Source: Bacillota bacterium (GTDB taxonomy: Bacteria; Bacillota; Clostridia; Christensenellales; CAG-314). Taken from it: a stretch of DNA of 64,000 bases. Every line of letters begins with the position of its first letter. Within the stretch, counting starts at the first letter, position 1. Position numbers and translations under genes: made by a program. The notes below the pieces were generated by a model, which did not search any database, was not told the DNA's origin, and saw nothing but the letters and a program-made list of their open reading frames with translations. Location: contig JAEWZT010000006.1 in NCBI GenBank assembly GCA_023458375.1, forward strand, positions 124,001 to 188,000, read 5' to 3'. Positions 34,793 through 43,717 of this stretch are shown here, in pieces.

Positions 34793-35254
34793 CTAGCTTA
34801 CAAATAAAGCCAAAAGAAGCTGTGCCGCAAAGCGGATTTTTTCGTTTTCTTTAATATTTTCGCCCACAAGCAGCAAACTGCCCAGGTCTTCCTTTTCTTT
34901 TAAAGGCAAGGCAAAAACATTGGCGTTTTCCTTTGTTTCAAACACCTTTTCGCCCTTGGCGTAACGGTTAAGATTTGACGCAATATCGTTTTCTAAGGGA
35001 TTGACGGCGTAAAGCACCTCAAAAGGGGTGATTAAAGCGGCGTTGGCGCCCTCGCTTTTTGCAAGAGTGTTAAGCAGAACGCTGACCTTGCTTTGAAGCT
35101 TGTTTAAAGGGGAAAACTTTCTCATGACAATAAAATCGTTTTTTACGGCGAACTCCAAAAGCCCGCCCTTTTCTACCCCAAGCTGTCTTCTCACTTGTTT
35201 TGGGATAACTATTCTGCCCAAATCGTCTACCCGTCTTATAAGTCCGCTCTGCAT
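34793..35254 (-). CDS. spoVT: Stage V sporulation protein T (AbrB-type regulator)
   Basis: Transcription regulator of late forespore genes in spore-formers. 153 residues: an AbrB swapped-hairpin DNA-binding domain at 1-50 (LIRRVDDLGRIVIPKQVRRQLG) followed by a divergent GAF-like sensory domain (about 60-150). The two-domain architecture separates SpoVT from the single-domain AbrB. It precedes the spoVB-like flippase. AAGGAG lies before the ATG. Its presence, with the gene order, is the best evidence that this organism forms spores or descends from a spore-former. Confidence 0.88.
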   Translation of the reverse strand: MQSGLIRRVDDLGRIVIPKQVRRQLGVEKGGLLEFAVKNDFIVMRKFSPLNKLQSKVSVLLNTLAKSEGANAALITPFEVLYAVNPLENDIASNLNRYAKGEKVFETKENANVFALPLKEKEDLGSLLLVGENIKENEKIRFAAQLLLALFVS

Positions 35255-35478
35255 GTTTTTCTCCTTGCGCCAAAAAATGTGTTAGTAAATGTGTTTTGCG
35301 ATAATTTTTGTTTTGCCTTTTGTAATTAAGGCTTTTGGCGATGCCATTATTTCCGCAAAACTAATCTTGCCTGCTTTTGTTATTTGCTTTTTGCTTTAAT
35401 ATCCGCCCTTGTTTTCCTTAATATGTGCCCTTTAAAGAAATAATTGTTTTTTAAAATTGCCCCGAATTGACGGCAAAC

Positions 35479-35515
35479 AAAAACCCCCTTTGGCGTTATT
35501 GTGCGCCAAGGGGGG
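35479..35515 (-). terminator. Terminator of the PIG-L deacetylase gene
   Basis: A GC-rich stem (CCCCC-TT(T)-GGCG with CGCC-AA-GGGGG; 35484-35495 with 35504-35515) followed on the minus strand by TTTTTG. It lies 31 bp after the gene. Confidence 0.85.
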
Positions 35516-35545
35516 TAAAGTATTCTTTTGATATTTTTTTACAAT

Positions 35546-36307
35546 CTACATAAATTCGCCTTCTGGAACACAATGCATACGCGTTGAGGGAAGCGTCCTA
35601 AACCCGTCGCATTTGCCTTTAAAAGACCTTATACCGAACTTAACCGCCCTTAAAGTGCGGTAAAGTTTCAAGATTTTTAAGTCGTTTGGCGTAAACTGCG
35701 AGGTAAAGACTTCAAGCGCCCTGCTCTGGGCGTCAAAGGTTTTGTTAATTCTTATGTAGGCGTTGGGCTTTGCCGTATAGTAGTAGGCAATCATTGCCGC
35801 CGCGTGCGTGTCTGTTATCCCCTCCTGCTCCATTAAAGCTTTCCAAGGAGCGTATCCGCAAAGGGCGTATGTCGCCGCCTGCCCCACCAAAATGTGGTCG
35901 GGGTGGCATTCCGTCTTAACTTTAAAATCGGGGCAAAATACCACGTCGGGCTTTGACCGGACTATTTCTTTTGCAAGGGCGCGCCGCATTTCCAATTCGG
36001 TATAGCCCCCGCCGTCGTAAAAAGGCAAAAACGTTACGTCGGTAACGCCGAGCATGGCGGCGGCGGCGACAGCCTCTTTTTGGCGGATTTGAACAAGCTC
36101 TTCCCCCATAAGCTCAGGCTTGACAGAACCCACCCTGCCGTCCGTCGCAACGACAAAAGACACCTTTTTGCCCCCGTCGGTAAGCTTTTTGACAGTTGCG
36201 CCGCAAGCCACCTCAATGTCGTCGGGGTGAGGACCTATAAACAAAAAGCTGTTGTAACGCTCAATCTTTTTTAAAGCCGTAACTTTTTTTAAAATCAAAT
36301 CAATCAT
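35546..36307 (-). CDS. PIG-L/LmbE family deacetylase
   Basis: Zinc-dependent N-deacetylase of the LmbE superfamily; substrates in relatives include N-acetylglucosaminyl lipids, bacillithiol precursors and chitooligosaccharides. 253 residues. The metal motif GPHPDD is at 25-30 and the second metal histidine motif HPDH at 135-138; the VATDGRVGS loop is also typical. No signal peptide, so it acts in the cytoplasm. It stands alone between a promoter and a strong terminator. The nearby genes do not reveal the substrate; a BshB-like role in thiol synthesis is possible but unsupported. Confidence 0.88.
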   Translation of the reverse strand: MIDLILKKVTALKKIERYNSFLFIGPHPDDIEVACGATVKKLTDGGKKVSFVVATDGRVGSVKPELMGEELVQIRQKEAVAAAAMLGVTDVTFLPFYDGGGYTELEMRRALAKEIVRSKPDVVFCPDFKVKTECHPDHILVGQAATYALCGYAPWKALMEQEGITDTHAAAMIAYYYTAKPNAYIRINKTFDAQSRALEVFTSQFTPNDLKILKLYRTLRAVKFGIRSFKGKCDGFRTLPSTRMHCVPEGEFM

Positions 36308-36333
36308 CTTTTTAATCCCTTTTTCTTTAAAAA

Positions 36334-36362
36334 ATTATAACACCTTAATAAAAAAATAGCAA
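36334..36362 (-). promoter_or_regulatory. Promoter of the PIG-L deacetylase gene
   Basis: Minus-strand TTGCTA (36362-36357), 17-bp spacer, TATAAT (36339-36334). The -35 box is part of the preceding terminator stem, so the two sites are merged. Confidence 0.65.
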
Positions 36363-36386
36363 GACAGAATATTTGTCTTGCTATTT
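36350..36386 (-). terminator. Terminator of the PrsA-like lipoprotein gene
   Basis: AAATAGCAAGAC and GTCTTGCTATTT form a perfect 12-bp stem with a 9-base loop, followed by a T-run on the minus strand, 25 bp after the gene. Confidence 0.85.
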
Positions 36387-36411
36387 ATAAAGCGTATAAT
36401 TTATCCGCTAA

Positions 36412-38310
36412 TTATTTGTCAAAGGTAGGCAGCGTTACATCGTAGTTTTTAACGATTTTTTTAATATAGGGGCGCAGCTTTATAATTGTATTTTTAAGCA
36501 TTTCCGCGCGCTCTTCCGTCAAATACGCAGAGTATACTTCGTTAAAATATACCGACATAAAGCGGTATTCTATCGTTGTGGTGTCGTAAATCTTTAAAAT
36601 ACCTTCGGCGTTTTTAGCTGAAAAGTCGGGGGTTTGGACTGCAATGTCGCCCGAATAGTAAATAATATGCACGCCGTATTGGGTAACGGCTACGCTCCAA
36701 TTGCCAATGTTTTCACCTATCTGCGCGGGATTTTCTTCATCCGAACCGAAAACGGCTTCCTTTGCGCCTTCAACGAATTCCGTAACCCACTTGGCGGTAT
36801 AGCCCTCGTCGGGCGTTACGTTTACGACGTAGTCGTAGTAAGAAGAGTGCTGCGCCACGTCTACATTGTAGCGTTCCATTAAATCTTTAAAGTCCTGCGC
36901 CGAAGCAATATTTTTTAAGCCCTTGACGGCGTTGCCCTTTGAGTCTGTAAAGCCCTTGTAAAGGTCGGAAGAAGTGTTTACGGTAAGTTTGCCCTCTGCG
37001 ACGGTAAAGAAGCTTTTATAATTTTGGCTTTCGTCAACGTAGTCTTTGGCAAGTATCTGAGCTGCTAAGGTCAGCCTGTAATTTTTAAGCTCTTCTTCCC
37101 TTTGCGCTATCTGCGCTTTAAGCACGGCGATTTCAGTCGCGCCCGACGCGTCGTCAAGCTCTTCGTTTAGCCCGTCAATTTCCTCTTGCAGCGCGTCAAG
37201 CTCGGCAGTTTGAGCGTCGGAAAAAGGTATTAAAATATTTTTTACAAAAACATAATTGTAGTTGGGCGAAAGCGCGTAAATAAAGGCGGTGTTGGAAAGT
37301 GCCTCAATATCCGTTGCCCAAGCGGCGGGGTCTATAAGGTATTTGTCTATCGCGGCTTGTTTCTTGCTTTGCCACAAGGTATTAAGTCTTGCAAAAAGTG
37401 CTTCCTTATCTTGTTCTACCGTTTTAAAGCTAAGTTCTTTTTGGAAAAGCGTAACAAGTGAGTTATTTATGGTTTCTTCAACCTGCATTACGACAAACTT
37501 ATCCACCGAAACGCCGTAATTGCTTTTTACCGTTGACCTGAAATTTGTAAGCGCCTCTTTTTGCGCCTTAATATATTCTTCTTTTGTTATGGGCTGGTAA
37601 TCTGCGTCTGAAACGTCAAGCTGTTTGTTGAGCGAGTCAAGCCTTGCTTGAATCTTTGCAAGCTCCGCCTCGTCGGTCGTATTTACTGAAAACACATAGT
37701 CGGTATCAAAATTGGTGTAGTCAAGACCGCCGGGCGCGTTTAAAAGATATTTTTCAACCTCTTCGTCAACCAAATTAAAGGCGTCTGCGGAAATACTTTC
37801 AAGCAACTTTTTAATAAGCATATCGCGGCTTGTCGTTTCTTCTTCCAAAAACACGTGTTTTTCCGAAAGCGAAGTTTTAACAAGCTCGTCAATAGCGGAA
37901 TAAATGGCATACTTAGAGTATTTAAGGACGTATTCAATATCTTCCGCAGAAAGGTATTTGGAGTCCTTAAAGACGCTGACGTATTTATGGTCGTAGGTAT
38001 TACCCTGCGCGTCGGCAACTTTTTTGTATTCGTTTAAAAAGGTATTTGTGTAAACCAACTGCGTATATGCGTAGTTGATTAAGTCGGCTTCCGTCATATA
38101 GCCGTAATAAATATAATAATAATAGGTGTTGTATAAGCTGGTATAGGCGGAAAGGAAGGTCCCCACCGAAATCTTTTGGTCGCCTACGGTAAATGCCGTT
38201 TCGTTTGAAGAAAGATAGGTATCCTCTTCAAACATCGCACAGGCGGAAAGAAGTGAGGAAAAAACTAAGACCAGCGCGAGAAGTATGCAAATAAGCTTTT
38301 TCTTTGACAT
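36412..38310 (-). CDS. PrsA/SurA-like lipoprotein (peptidyl-prolyl isomerase-like foldase)
   Basis: 632 residues. A lipoprotein signal with lipobox LLSAC (Cys24) anchors it to the outer face of the membrane. A SurA-N-like helical region and a central coiled coil (DALQEEIDGLNEELDDA) follow. At about 535-555 the stretch ending YGVHIIYYSGD resembles the last strand of a parvulin PPIase domain; the rest of that domain is poorly conserved. It is much longer than PrsA of Bacillus (about 290). Likely helps fold exported proteins, perhaps the giant secreted ones nearby; that link is inference. AGGAG and a good promoter precede it. Confidence 0.75.
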   Translation of the reverse strand: MSKKKLICILLALVLVFSSLLSACAMFEEDTYLSSNETAFTVGDQKISVGTFLSAYTSLYNTYYYYIYYGYMTEADLINYAYTQLVYTNTFLNEYKKVADAQGNTYDHKYVSVFKDSKYLSAEDIEYVLKYSKYAIYSAIDELVKTSLSEKHVFLEEETTSRDMLIKKLLESISADAFNLVDEEVEKYLLNAPGGLDYTNFDTDYVFSVNTTDEAELAKIQARLDSLNKQLDVSDADYQPITKEEYIKAQKEALTNFRSTVKSNYGVSVDKFVVMQVEETINNSLVTLFQKELSFKTVEQDKEALFARLNTLWQSKKQAAIDKYLIDPAAWATDIEALSNTAFIYALSPNYNYVFVKNILIPFSDAQTAELDALQEEIDGLNEELDDASGATEIAVLKAQIAQREEELKNYRLTLAAQILAKDYVDESQNYKSFFTVAEGKLTVNTSSDLYKGFTDSKGNAVKGLKNIASAQDFKDLMERYNVDVAQHSSYYDYVVNVTPDEGYTAKWVTEFVEGAKEAVFGSDEENPAQIGENIGNWSVAVTQYGVHIIYYSGDIAVQTPDFSAKNAEGILKIYDTTTIEYRFMSVYFNEVYSAYLTEERAEMLKNTIIKLRPYIKKIVKNYDVTLPTFDK

Positions 38311-38354
38311 TTTTTTATCTCCTGACAGTATAACGGTAAAACCGATACTAAATG

Positions 38355-38383
38355 ATTATACACAAATAATCGCCAAATAGCAA
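38355..38383 (-). promoter_or_regulatory. Promoter of the PrsA-like gene
   Basis: Minus-strand TTGCTA (38383-38378), 17-bp spacer, TATAAT (38360-38355), 45 bp before the start. Confidence 0.7.
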
Positions 38384-38484
38384 TTGTTTTGTCATATTTA
38401 TTTGCCCTTTGCCCCTTTTGGGCGTTCGCTCAATGCACTGTGTCATTAAGCGTAAACGCCGTCGTAGCAGCCGCGGCGCGTTTT

Positions 38485-41400
38485 TTAAGCTTCGCTTTTG
38501 CTTTCGCTTAAATCTACGCTCAATAAAAGCGCTAAAAGATTTACGAGCAAGCTTTCCTTTTCACCCGCGTTTGTATAGGTAAGTTTTAGCGACGTGGAAC
38601 TTATCGTCAAGGTTTCTTTGTTTTGTTCTATTAGGTCAAAGGTTTCTTTGCGGAAAAAATCATTTTTATATTTAAAGGACAGTTCCGCTTTGCCGCCTAA
38701 AATTGTTACTTCGCTTATTCCCCACAGCGAGGCGAGATACTTAATTTTTACCGTATCTATCAAATTTAAAACGCTTTTGGGGGGATGCCCATAAATATCC
38801 GTCAGCTCCTCCAAAATCTTATCCCCCTCTTCAAGGGAAGAAATGGCGGAGGCGCGCTGGTAAATACTCATTCGCTGGTAGGAATCGGCGACATAATACT
38901 GCGGAATAGTAACTTCGGCGTCGCTTTCTACCGTGACAAAAAAGTTCTCTCTGTCTGCGCCCTTGCCGCCTTTAAGCTCTGCAACAGCTTCTTTAAGCAG
39001 GCGCGTAAACATGTCGTAGCCCACTTTCTGTAAATTTCCGTGCTGCTCTGCGCCCAAAATATTGCCCGCGCCCCTTATTTCAAGGTCGCGCATGGCAATT
39101 CTGAATCCGCTGCCCAGCTCGCTGTATTCCATTATAGAAGTTAAGCGCTGGTAAGCCGTTTGGGAAAGCACTTTGTTTTGACCGTAGACAAAATAGGCGT
39201 AAGCCAGCCTGTCGCTTCTTCCCACGCGGCCCCTGAGCTGATACATTTGCGACAATCCCAGCCTGTCGGCGTCAAAGACAATTAAGGTGTTTGCGTTTGG
39301 CATATCTATGCCGTTTTCTATAATTGTGGTGGAAATAAGCACGTTAGCCTTGTTTTGCGCGAAAGAAAACACCGCGTCCTCTAAAACCTTGCTGTCCATT
39401 TGCCCGTGCGCCATTACAATTTTAGCCTGCGGCACCAATTCCCTTATTTTTTTTGTAAAGTTTTCTATGCTTTCAACGCGGTTATAGACCAAAAAAACCT
39501 GCCCTTCGCGCATAAGCTCGCGGGAAATAATTTCCTTTATAAGCTGCAAATTTTCTTCCACCACGAAAGTTTCCACCGCTATGCGTTTTAAGGGCGGGGT
39601 ATTTATTAATGAAATATCCCTTATGCCCGAAAGCGCCATATAAAGCGTGCGGGGAATGGGCGTAGCCGAAAGCGTTAATACGTCCACGTTGGTTTTAATG
39701 TTTTTTAGGCTTTCCTTGTGCTCTACGCCGAAACGCTGCTCTTCGTCCAATATCAAAAGCCCCAGTTTGTCAAAACCCACGTCCTTTGACAGCAGGCGGT
39801 GCGTGCCAATTATAAAATCAATTTTATGTTCTTTAAGCTGCGAGATAATTTTCTTTTGTTCGGCGGCGCTTCTGAAACGGTTTAAACAGGCGATTTTGAT
39901 GCCGAAACTTTCCATGCGGTCTTTTGCCGTAAGAAAATGCTGTTCCGACAAAATGGTTGTGGGCGCTAAAAAAGCCGCCTGATAGCCGTTGGCTATTACC
40001 TTAAAGGCGGCGCGCAAAGCCACCTCCGTTTTTCCAAAGCCCACGTCGCCGATTAAAAGCCTGTCCATAATGTCGCGCCCCGTCAAGTCGGCGTCAATTT
40101 CCGCAATGCTTTTAAGCTGGTCGGGCGTTTCGGCGTAGGGAAAGCTTTCGTCAAAAGCCTTGCACAAGTAGTCGTCTATGCGGTAAGAATATCCCCTTTT
40201 GTTTTGGCGCAGGGCGTAAAGTTTGAGCAAGTCAAAGGACATTTCTTTAATTGAAGCTTTAACTTTCGCCTTGACTTTTTCAAAATCTTTGCCGCCGATT
40301 TTAGAAAGCTCGGGCGCTTTTTCGCTTCCCGAAAAGCGCGAAAGTGAAGAGGCGTTTGCGACGGGAACGTAAAGTTTATCGTTATTTTTATATGTTACTA
40401 AAATATAATCGCTGTTGCCCTGCCCGCGCTGCAACGTGGTAATTCCCTCGCAGCGCCCTATGCCGTGAACGTCGTGCACAACATAATCGCCAGCGGAAAC
40501 CGCAAAGAGCGCGGAGAGGTTTTTTACGGGTTTTTTAACTTCTTTAACTTTGCCGCCCAAGTCCTTTACGCCTATTGCTACAAGCTTGCCGGTATGCGAC
40601 ACAAAGCCCTTTTCAAGCAGCAATGGCGCTATAACGGCTTCTTTTGCCCCCTGCGCCGTCTTTTCAATACCCTCAACACAAGGAATGCCCAACAGTTCAA
40701 GCTGTCGGCGCGACCTCTTTACGCCCTCCTCGTCCCCTGAAAAAACCACCGTCCGATAGCCTTGTTTCGCCCACTCCGTGTAGTCCTTTTCAAGCTGGCG
40801 GGGACTATATTGATAGTTGTAAAGGGGCGTTGAATGAAAGGAAATAATCTCTTGCGGCGTAAAAAACGTACCGACGTAATTTAACTGTTGAAGGGCTATC
40901 TGCTCAAAGGGCAGGTAACCGCTTATCATTTCGGCGCGGGGCAAAAGGGCGCTTTTGTGCTCAAAAAGCACCTCGCCGTTTTCGGCAAGCGCTTCGCACC
41001 TTTTTACAAAATCTTCGTAAAGCTTGTCAAGCCTTTGGGAAATTACCTTAGGCTCTTCCCAAAGCAGCAGGGTATTTTGGCTTAAATACTGGGATAAAAA
41101 ACTTTTTTCGCCCAAGCAATAAAGCCAGCGGCTGAAAGGGCTGAACTCAATGTCCGACAAGATTGAGTTGATTCTGTCCCTTGCGGAGCTACTAAGCTTT
41201 TGCTGCGCCGCCTCTTTTTGCGCCCTTTCCAAAAGGTCGCCGCGCGTTTTAAAGACAAGCGAATAAAAGCTCGCTTGCTCAAACTTTTCGCCGCTTGTCA
41301 AGTCGGCGTTAATTTGCCTTATGCTTTCTATTTCGTCGTAGTCAAAACTGATTCTGAAAGGGAAGTCTTCCGTCGGCGTAAAGACGTCTAAGATATCTCC

Positions 41401-41889
41401 CCTTACCGTAAACTGCCCCTTAACGGATAAGACCTCCGTTCTGTCGTATCCGCAGGCAATCAAATTATCTATAACGCTTTGCAGTTCAACGCTTTGACCC
41501 ATTCGGTAGGTAAAAACCTTAAAATCTTCTTTTTTGGGAAGGAAATTGCAAAGCGCTTCGGGGCAAACCACTAGAACGTCAAAGCCGCTATGCATTTCAA
41601 ACAAAGCCTTTGAAAGAGAAAATATAAAAGAGTTGTTGACGCTTTTTCTGTGCAAAAGCGGTTCTTCGGGATAGGGAAGGTAAAGCGCCTTTTTGCCCAG
41701 CCCCAAAAGCTGCCTTAAAGCGTTTTGAGCGGAAAGATAGTCGTTTGCCACATATAAAACGGGCACGTCAAAGCCCGCCGCAAGCAGTATTTTTTCCCCT
41801 TGCAGCATGCCGAAAGCCGTGATATATTTTTTATCACGGTGGAAAAGCTGACTATATCCGTTATAGCCGCGTAAAATATCGCCTTTCAT
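38485..41889 (-). CDS. mfd: Transcription-repair coupling factor Mfd
   Basis: DNA translocase that removes RNA polymerase stalled at lesions and recruits UvrA. 1134 residues, the usual size. Domains in order: UvrB-like N-terminal region, RNA-polymerase-interacting CarD-like domain around residue 466 (YVVHDVHGIGRCEG), RecG-like helicase with Walker A GDVGFGKTE near 612, the DEEQRFGV box, LSATPIPRTLYM, and the helicase motif QLRGRVGRSDR, and the C-terminal TRCF domain. The start MKGDILRGYNG has only a weak ribosome site. Its neighbours pth and the spoVT block match the Bacillus order, but the small fin gene between pth and mfd is not seen. Confidence 0.97.
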   Translation of the reverse strand: MKGDILRGYNGYSQLFHRDKKYITAFGMLQGEKILLAAGFDVPVLYVANDYLSAQNALRQLLGLGKKALYLPYPEEPLLHRKSVNNSFIFSLSKALFEMHSGFDVLVVCPEALCNFLPKKEDFKVFTYRMGQSVELQSVIDNLIACGYDRTEVLSVKGQFTVRGDILDVFTPTEDFPFRISFDYDEIESIRQINADLTSGEKFEQASFYSLVFKTRGDLLERAQKEAAQQKLSSSARDRINSILSDIEFSPFSRWLYCLGEKSFLSQYLSQNTLLLWEEPKVISQRLDKLYEDFVKRCEALAENGEVLFEHKSALLPRAEMISGYLPFEQIALQQLNYVGTFFTPQEIISFHSTPLYNYQYSPRQLEKDYTEWAKQGYRTVVFSGDEEGVKRSRRQLELLGIPCVEGIEKTAQGAKEAVIAPLLLEKGFVSHTGKLVAIGVKDLGGKVKEVKKPVKNLSALFAVSAGDYVVHDVHGIGRCEGITTLQRGQGNSDYILVTYKNNDKLYVPVANASSLSRFSGSEKAPELSKIGGKDFEKVKAKVKASIKEMSFDLLKLYALRQNKRGYSYRIDDYLCKAFDESFPYAETPDQLKSIAEIDADLTGRDIMDRLLIGDVGFGKTEVALRAAFKVIANGYQAAFLAPTTILSEQHFLTAKDRMESFGIKIACLNRFRSAAEQKKIISQLKEHKIDFIIGTHRLLSKDVGFDKLGLLILDEEQRFGVEHKESLKNIKTNVDVLTLSATPIPRTLYMALSGIRDISLINTPPLKRIAVETFVVEENLQLIKEIISRELMREGQVFLVYNRVESIENFTKKIRELVPQAKIVMAHGQMDSKVLEDAVFSFAQNKANVLISTTIIENGIDMPNANTLIVFDADRLGLSQMYQLRGRVGRSDRLAYAYFVYGQNKVLSQTAYQRLTSIMEYSELGSGFRIAMRDLEIRGAGNILGAEQHGNLQKVGYDMFTRLLKEAVAELKGGKGADRENFFVTVESDAEVTIPQYYVADSYQRMSIYQRASAISSLEEGDKILEELTDIYGHPPKSVLNLIDTVKIKYLASLWGISEVTILGGKAELSFKYKNDFFRKETFDLIEQNKETLTISSTSLKLTYTNAGEKESLLVNLLALLLSVDLSESKSEA

Positions 41890-42195
41890 AAATTACTAAT
41901 TCCGTTTTTTAGGTCTTTTGCTTTGGATTTGACCGCTTTCTTTGGTTGCTTTGTTGGCGGCAAACGCTAAGCGTCTACACTTTTGTTTTGCGGGCAGCCT
42001 CTTAAATTATTATCTTAGGATTATTGCCGCATAGCATTTTAACTTTAATTGTCTTCCGCTTTATGCTGAGCATTTTTTAAAGTTCGCCTTTTGCCCTTAA
42101 CCTAAGAACTTAATTGCAGGCAACGCTTTAAACCTAAACGTCATTTTTCTTTTTTGATTGCCGCCTTTCAAAGCCGCCATATTTAGTTTTTCCGC
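41890..42195. other. Intergenic region between pth and mfd
   Basis: 306 bp, T-rich on the plus strand. No gene, hairpin with T-tract or clear promoter recognised. A 38-codon minus-strand frame starting MAALKGGNQKRK does not resemble the Fin protein that occupies this position in Bacillus. Confidence 0.4.
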
Positions 42196-42771
42196 TTAGT
42201 TGTATTTTAGCATGACTTTTTCAAAGGTTTCGCCCTTAACAAAGTCAACGACGGCTTTTGCGCCCCTTTCAAAAGCGCTTTCCAGCGCGTCCTTGTCCTC
42301 TTGCCTTATTTTTGACAAAACGAAAGAAGCTAAGTCCCCTTCGCGCGCTTTTCCTATGCCGATACGCATGCGGTAAATCTCTTCTGTCCCCATTTTTGCG
42401 ACGATGTTTTTCATTCCGTTATGGGTGCCGCCGCTCCCCTTTTGCCTTAACCTGACTTCCCCCAAGGGCAAATCCACATCGTCGTAAATAATTAGGCACT
42501 TGTCTTGCTCAATTTTATATTTTTTGACAAGTTCAAACACCGCTTCGCCCGACAAATTCATATAAGTTATGGGCTTTGCCAAAATAATTTTCGCGTTTGG
42601 CAAAGTGATATGAGCGGACACAGCGCGGCATTCTCCTTTGGAAAACTTTGCCGAAAGCAGCTCCGCCGCCCTGTCAATGCACATAAAGCCGATATTGTGG
42701 AAAGTTTGCCGGTATTCCTTGTCAGGATTTCCCAGCCCCACTATAAGATATTTGTCTTTTTGTTCAAACAT
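42196..42771 (-). CDS. pth: Peptidyl-tRNA hydrolase
   Basis: Releases tRNA from peptidyl-tRNA that drops off the ribosome. 191 residues. Core motifs present: LIVGLGNPDKEYRQTFHNIGF with Asn15 and catalytic His25, KPITYMNLSGEAV, IYDDVDLPLGEVRLRQKGSGGTHNGMKN (read in pieces), and RMRIGIGK. Also known as spoVC in Bacillus, where it sits upstream of mfd as here. The single gene is preceded by a 350-bp gap after the ribosomal operon. Confidence 0.97.
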   Translation of the reverse strand: MFEQKDKYLIVGLGNPDKEYRQTFHNIGFMCIDRAAELLSAKFSKGECRAVSAHITLPNAKIILAKPITYMNLSGEAVFELVKKYKIEQDKCLIIYDDVDLPLGEVRLRQKGSGGTHNGMKNIVAKMGTEEIYRMRIGIGKAREGDLASFVLSKIRQEDKDALESAFERGAKAVVDFVKGETFEKVMLKYN

Positions 42772-42880
42772 AGGAATATTTTAACATACATTTGCAAGCT
42801 TTGCCTCAAAAATAACGCTATTTGTCTTCTTTAAACGCCTCAATTTTCCTTTTGACTTTAAAAACGCCGTTAGCTGATTG

Positions 42881-42910
42881 CAAAAAAAATTGACTGCATG
42901 TAAACAGCCA
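42881..42910 (-). repeat. Second copy of the eight-T hairpin
   Basis: Minus strand: TGGCTG, 8-base loop, CAGTCA, then ATTTTTTTTG; a near-copy of 31402-31430. It lies in the gap between rplQ and pth. Also in this gap is a plus-strand stem CTAGCT/AGCTAG (42957-42977) followed by CTATTTTTT. No gene was found in 42772-43099. Confidence 0.45.
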
Positions 42911-43099
42911 TAAATTGCCAACACGACTATGAGTTTTTAAAAAGCTATACTTTATACTAGCTAAGCTAAACAGCTAGGGCTATTTTTTACAATACATTAT
43001 TACGCATACACGTAACAACTCCGCCATAGTTGAAGTGCTGTAAAACAATTAGGCACTATATAAAAAATAAAAAACAAGGGTAGTAAAAAGACTAATTTT

Positions 43100-43145
43100 A
43101 AAAAAAACAAAAAAAGAAGGGTGTTAATTAAACCCTCTTTTTTTG
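43100..43145 (-). terminator. Terminator of the ribosomal superoperon
   Basis: AAAAAAGAGGGT and ACCCTTCTTTTTT form a stem around TTAATTAAC-type loop on the minus strand, followed by a T-rich run, about 33 bp after rplQ. Confidence 0.8.
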
Positions 43146-43177
43146 TAAAATTACTCGCTTTTAATTTAAAACGAAAC

Positions 43178-43687
43178 TTATTTAATTATTTCCACAATTG
43201 CCGTTTCCGCTGCGTCGCCGCGGCGGGGACCGGCCTTATAAATAACGGTATAGCCGCCCCTGTTCCCCTTTTCCTCCGCCCTTTTATCAAATCTGGGGGC
43301 GTAGTCGTTGAACATTTTTTCAATCAAAGGGTGTTTAACGTCGGAAGTGCGAATTTTATAAGCCGTGCGGCTCTCTTTCTCGCCCTTAGTTTCTTGGATA
43401 TCGTAAAGGTTTGCCATAAGCTTTCTTCTTGCGGCAAGCTTATTGGGTCCGTCGTTCAACATTTCTTTGGTACTTTTTGCGCCCTTGACTACCACGGGTT
43501 TTTCCACCGTAAGGGTATCCTTGTAGGTGTTAACTGCCAGAGTAATATATTTCTCCGCAAGGCGGGCAACCGACTTAGCGCGGACGTAGGTTGTTTCAAG
43601 CCTTCCGTACCACAAAAGATAACTGACCTGGTTTCTGAGTAGCGCCAATCTTTGGTCGGTGACTCTTGATAATTTATACGATGCCAT
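43178..43687 (-). CDS. rplQ: 50S ribosomal protein L17
   Basis: Large-subunit protein bL17 near the exit tunnel. 169 residues against about 120 in Bacillus; the extra length is a charged insertion in the middle (about 55-105). The conserved start KLSRVTDQRLALLRNQVSYLL, the TTYVRAKSVARLAEKYITLA segment and the C-terminal RRGDAAETAIVEII are intact. Last gene of the superoperon, 30 bp after rpoA, in the usual position. Confidence 0.96.
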   Translation of the reverse strand: MASYKLSRVTDQRLALLRNQVSYLLWYGRLETTYVRAKSVARLAEKYITLAVNTYKDTLTVEKPVVVKGAKSTKEMLNDGPNKLAARRKLMANLYDIQETKGEKESRTAYKIRTSDVKHPLIEKMFNDYAPRFDKRAEEKGNRGGYTVIYKAGPRRGDAAETAIVEIIK

Positions 43688-43717
43688 TTTGATTATTTCT
43701 CCTTATTGCTAGCCTTT

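Noticed and set aside
41890..42195. Possible fin gene between pth and mfd
   Set aside because: No cysteine-pair zinc-finger frame of the right size; the only short frame has no similarity.
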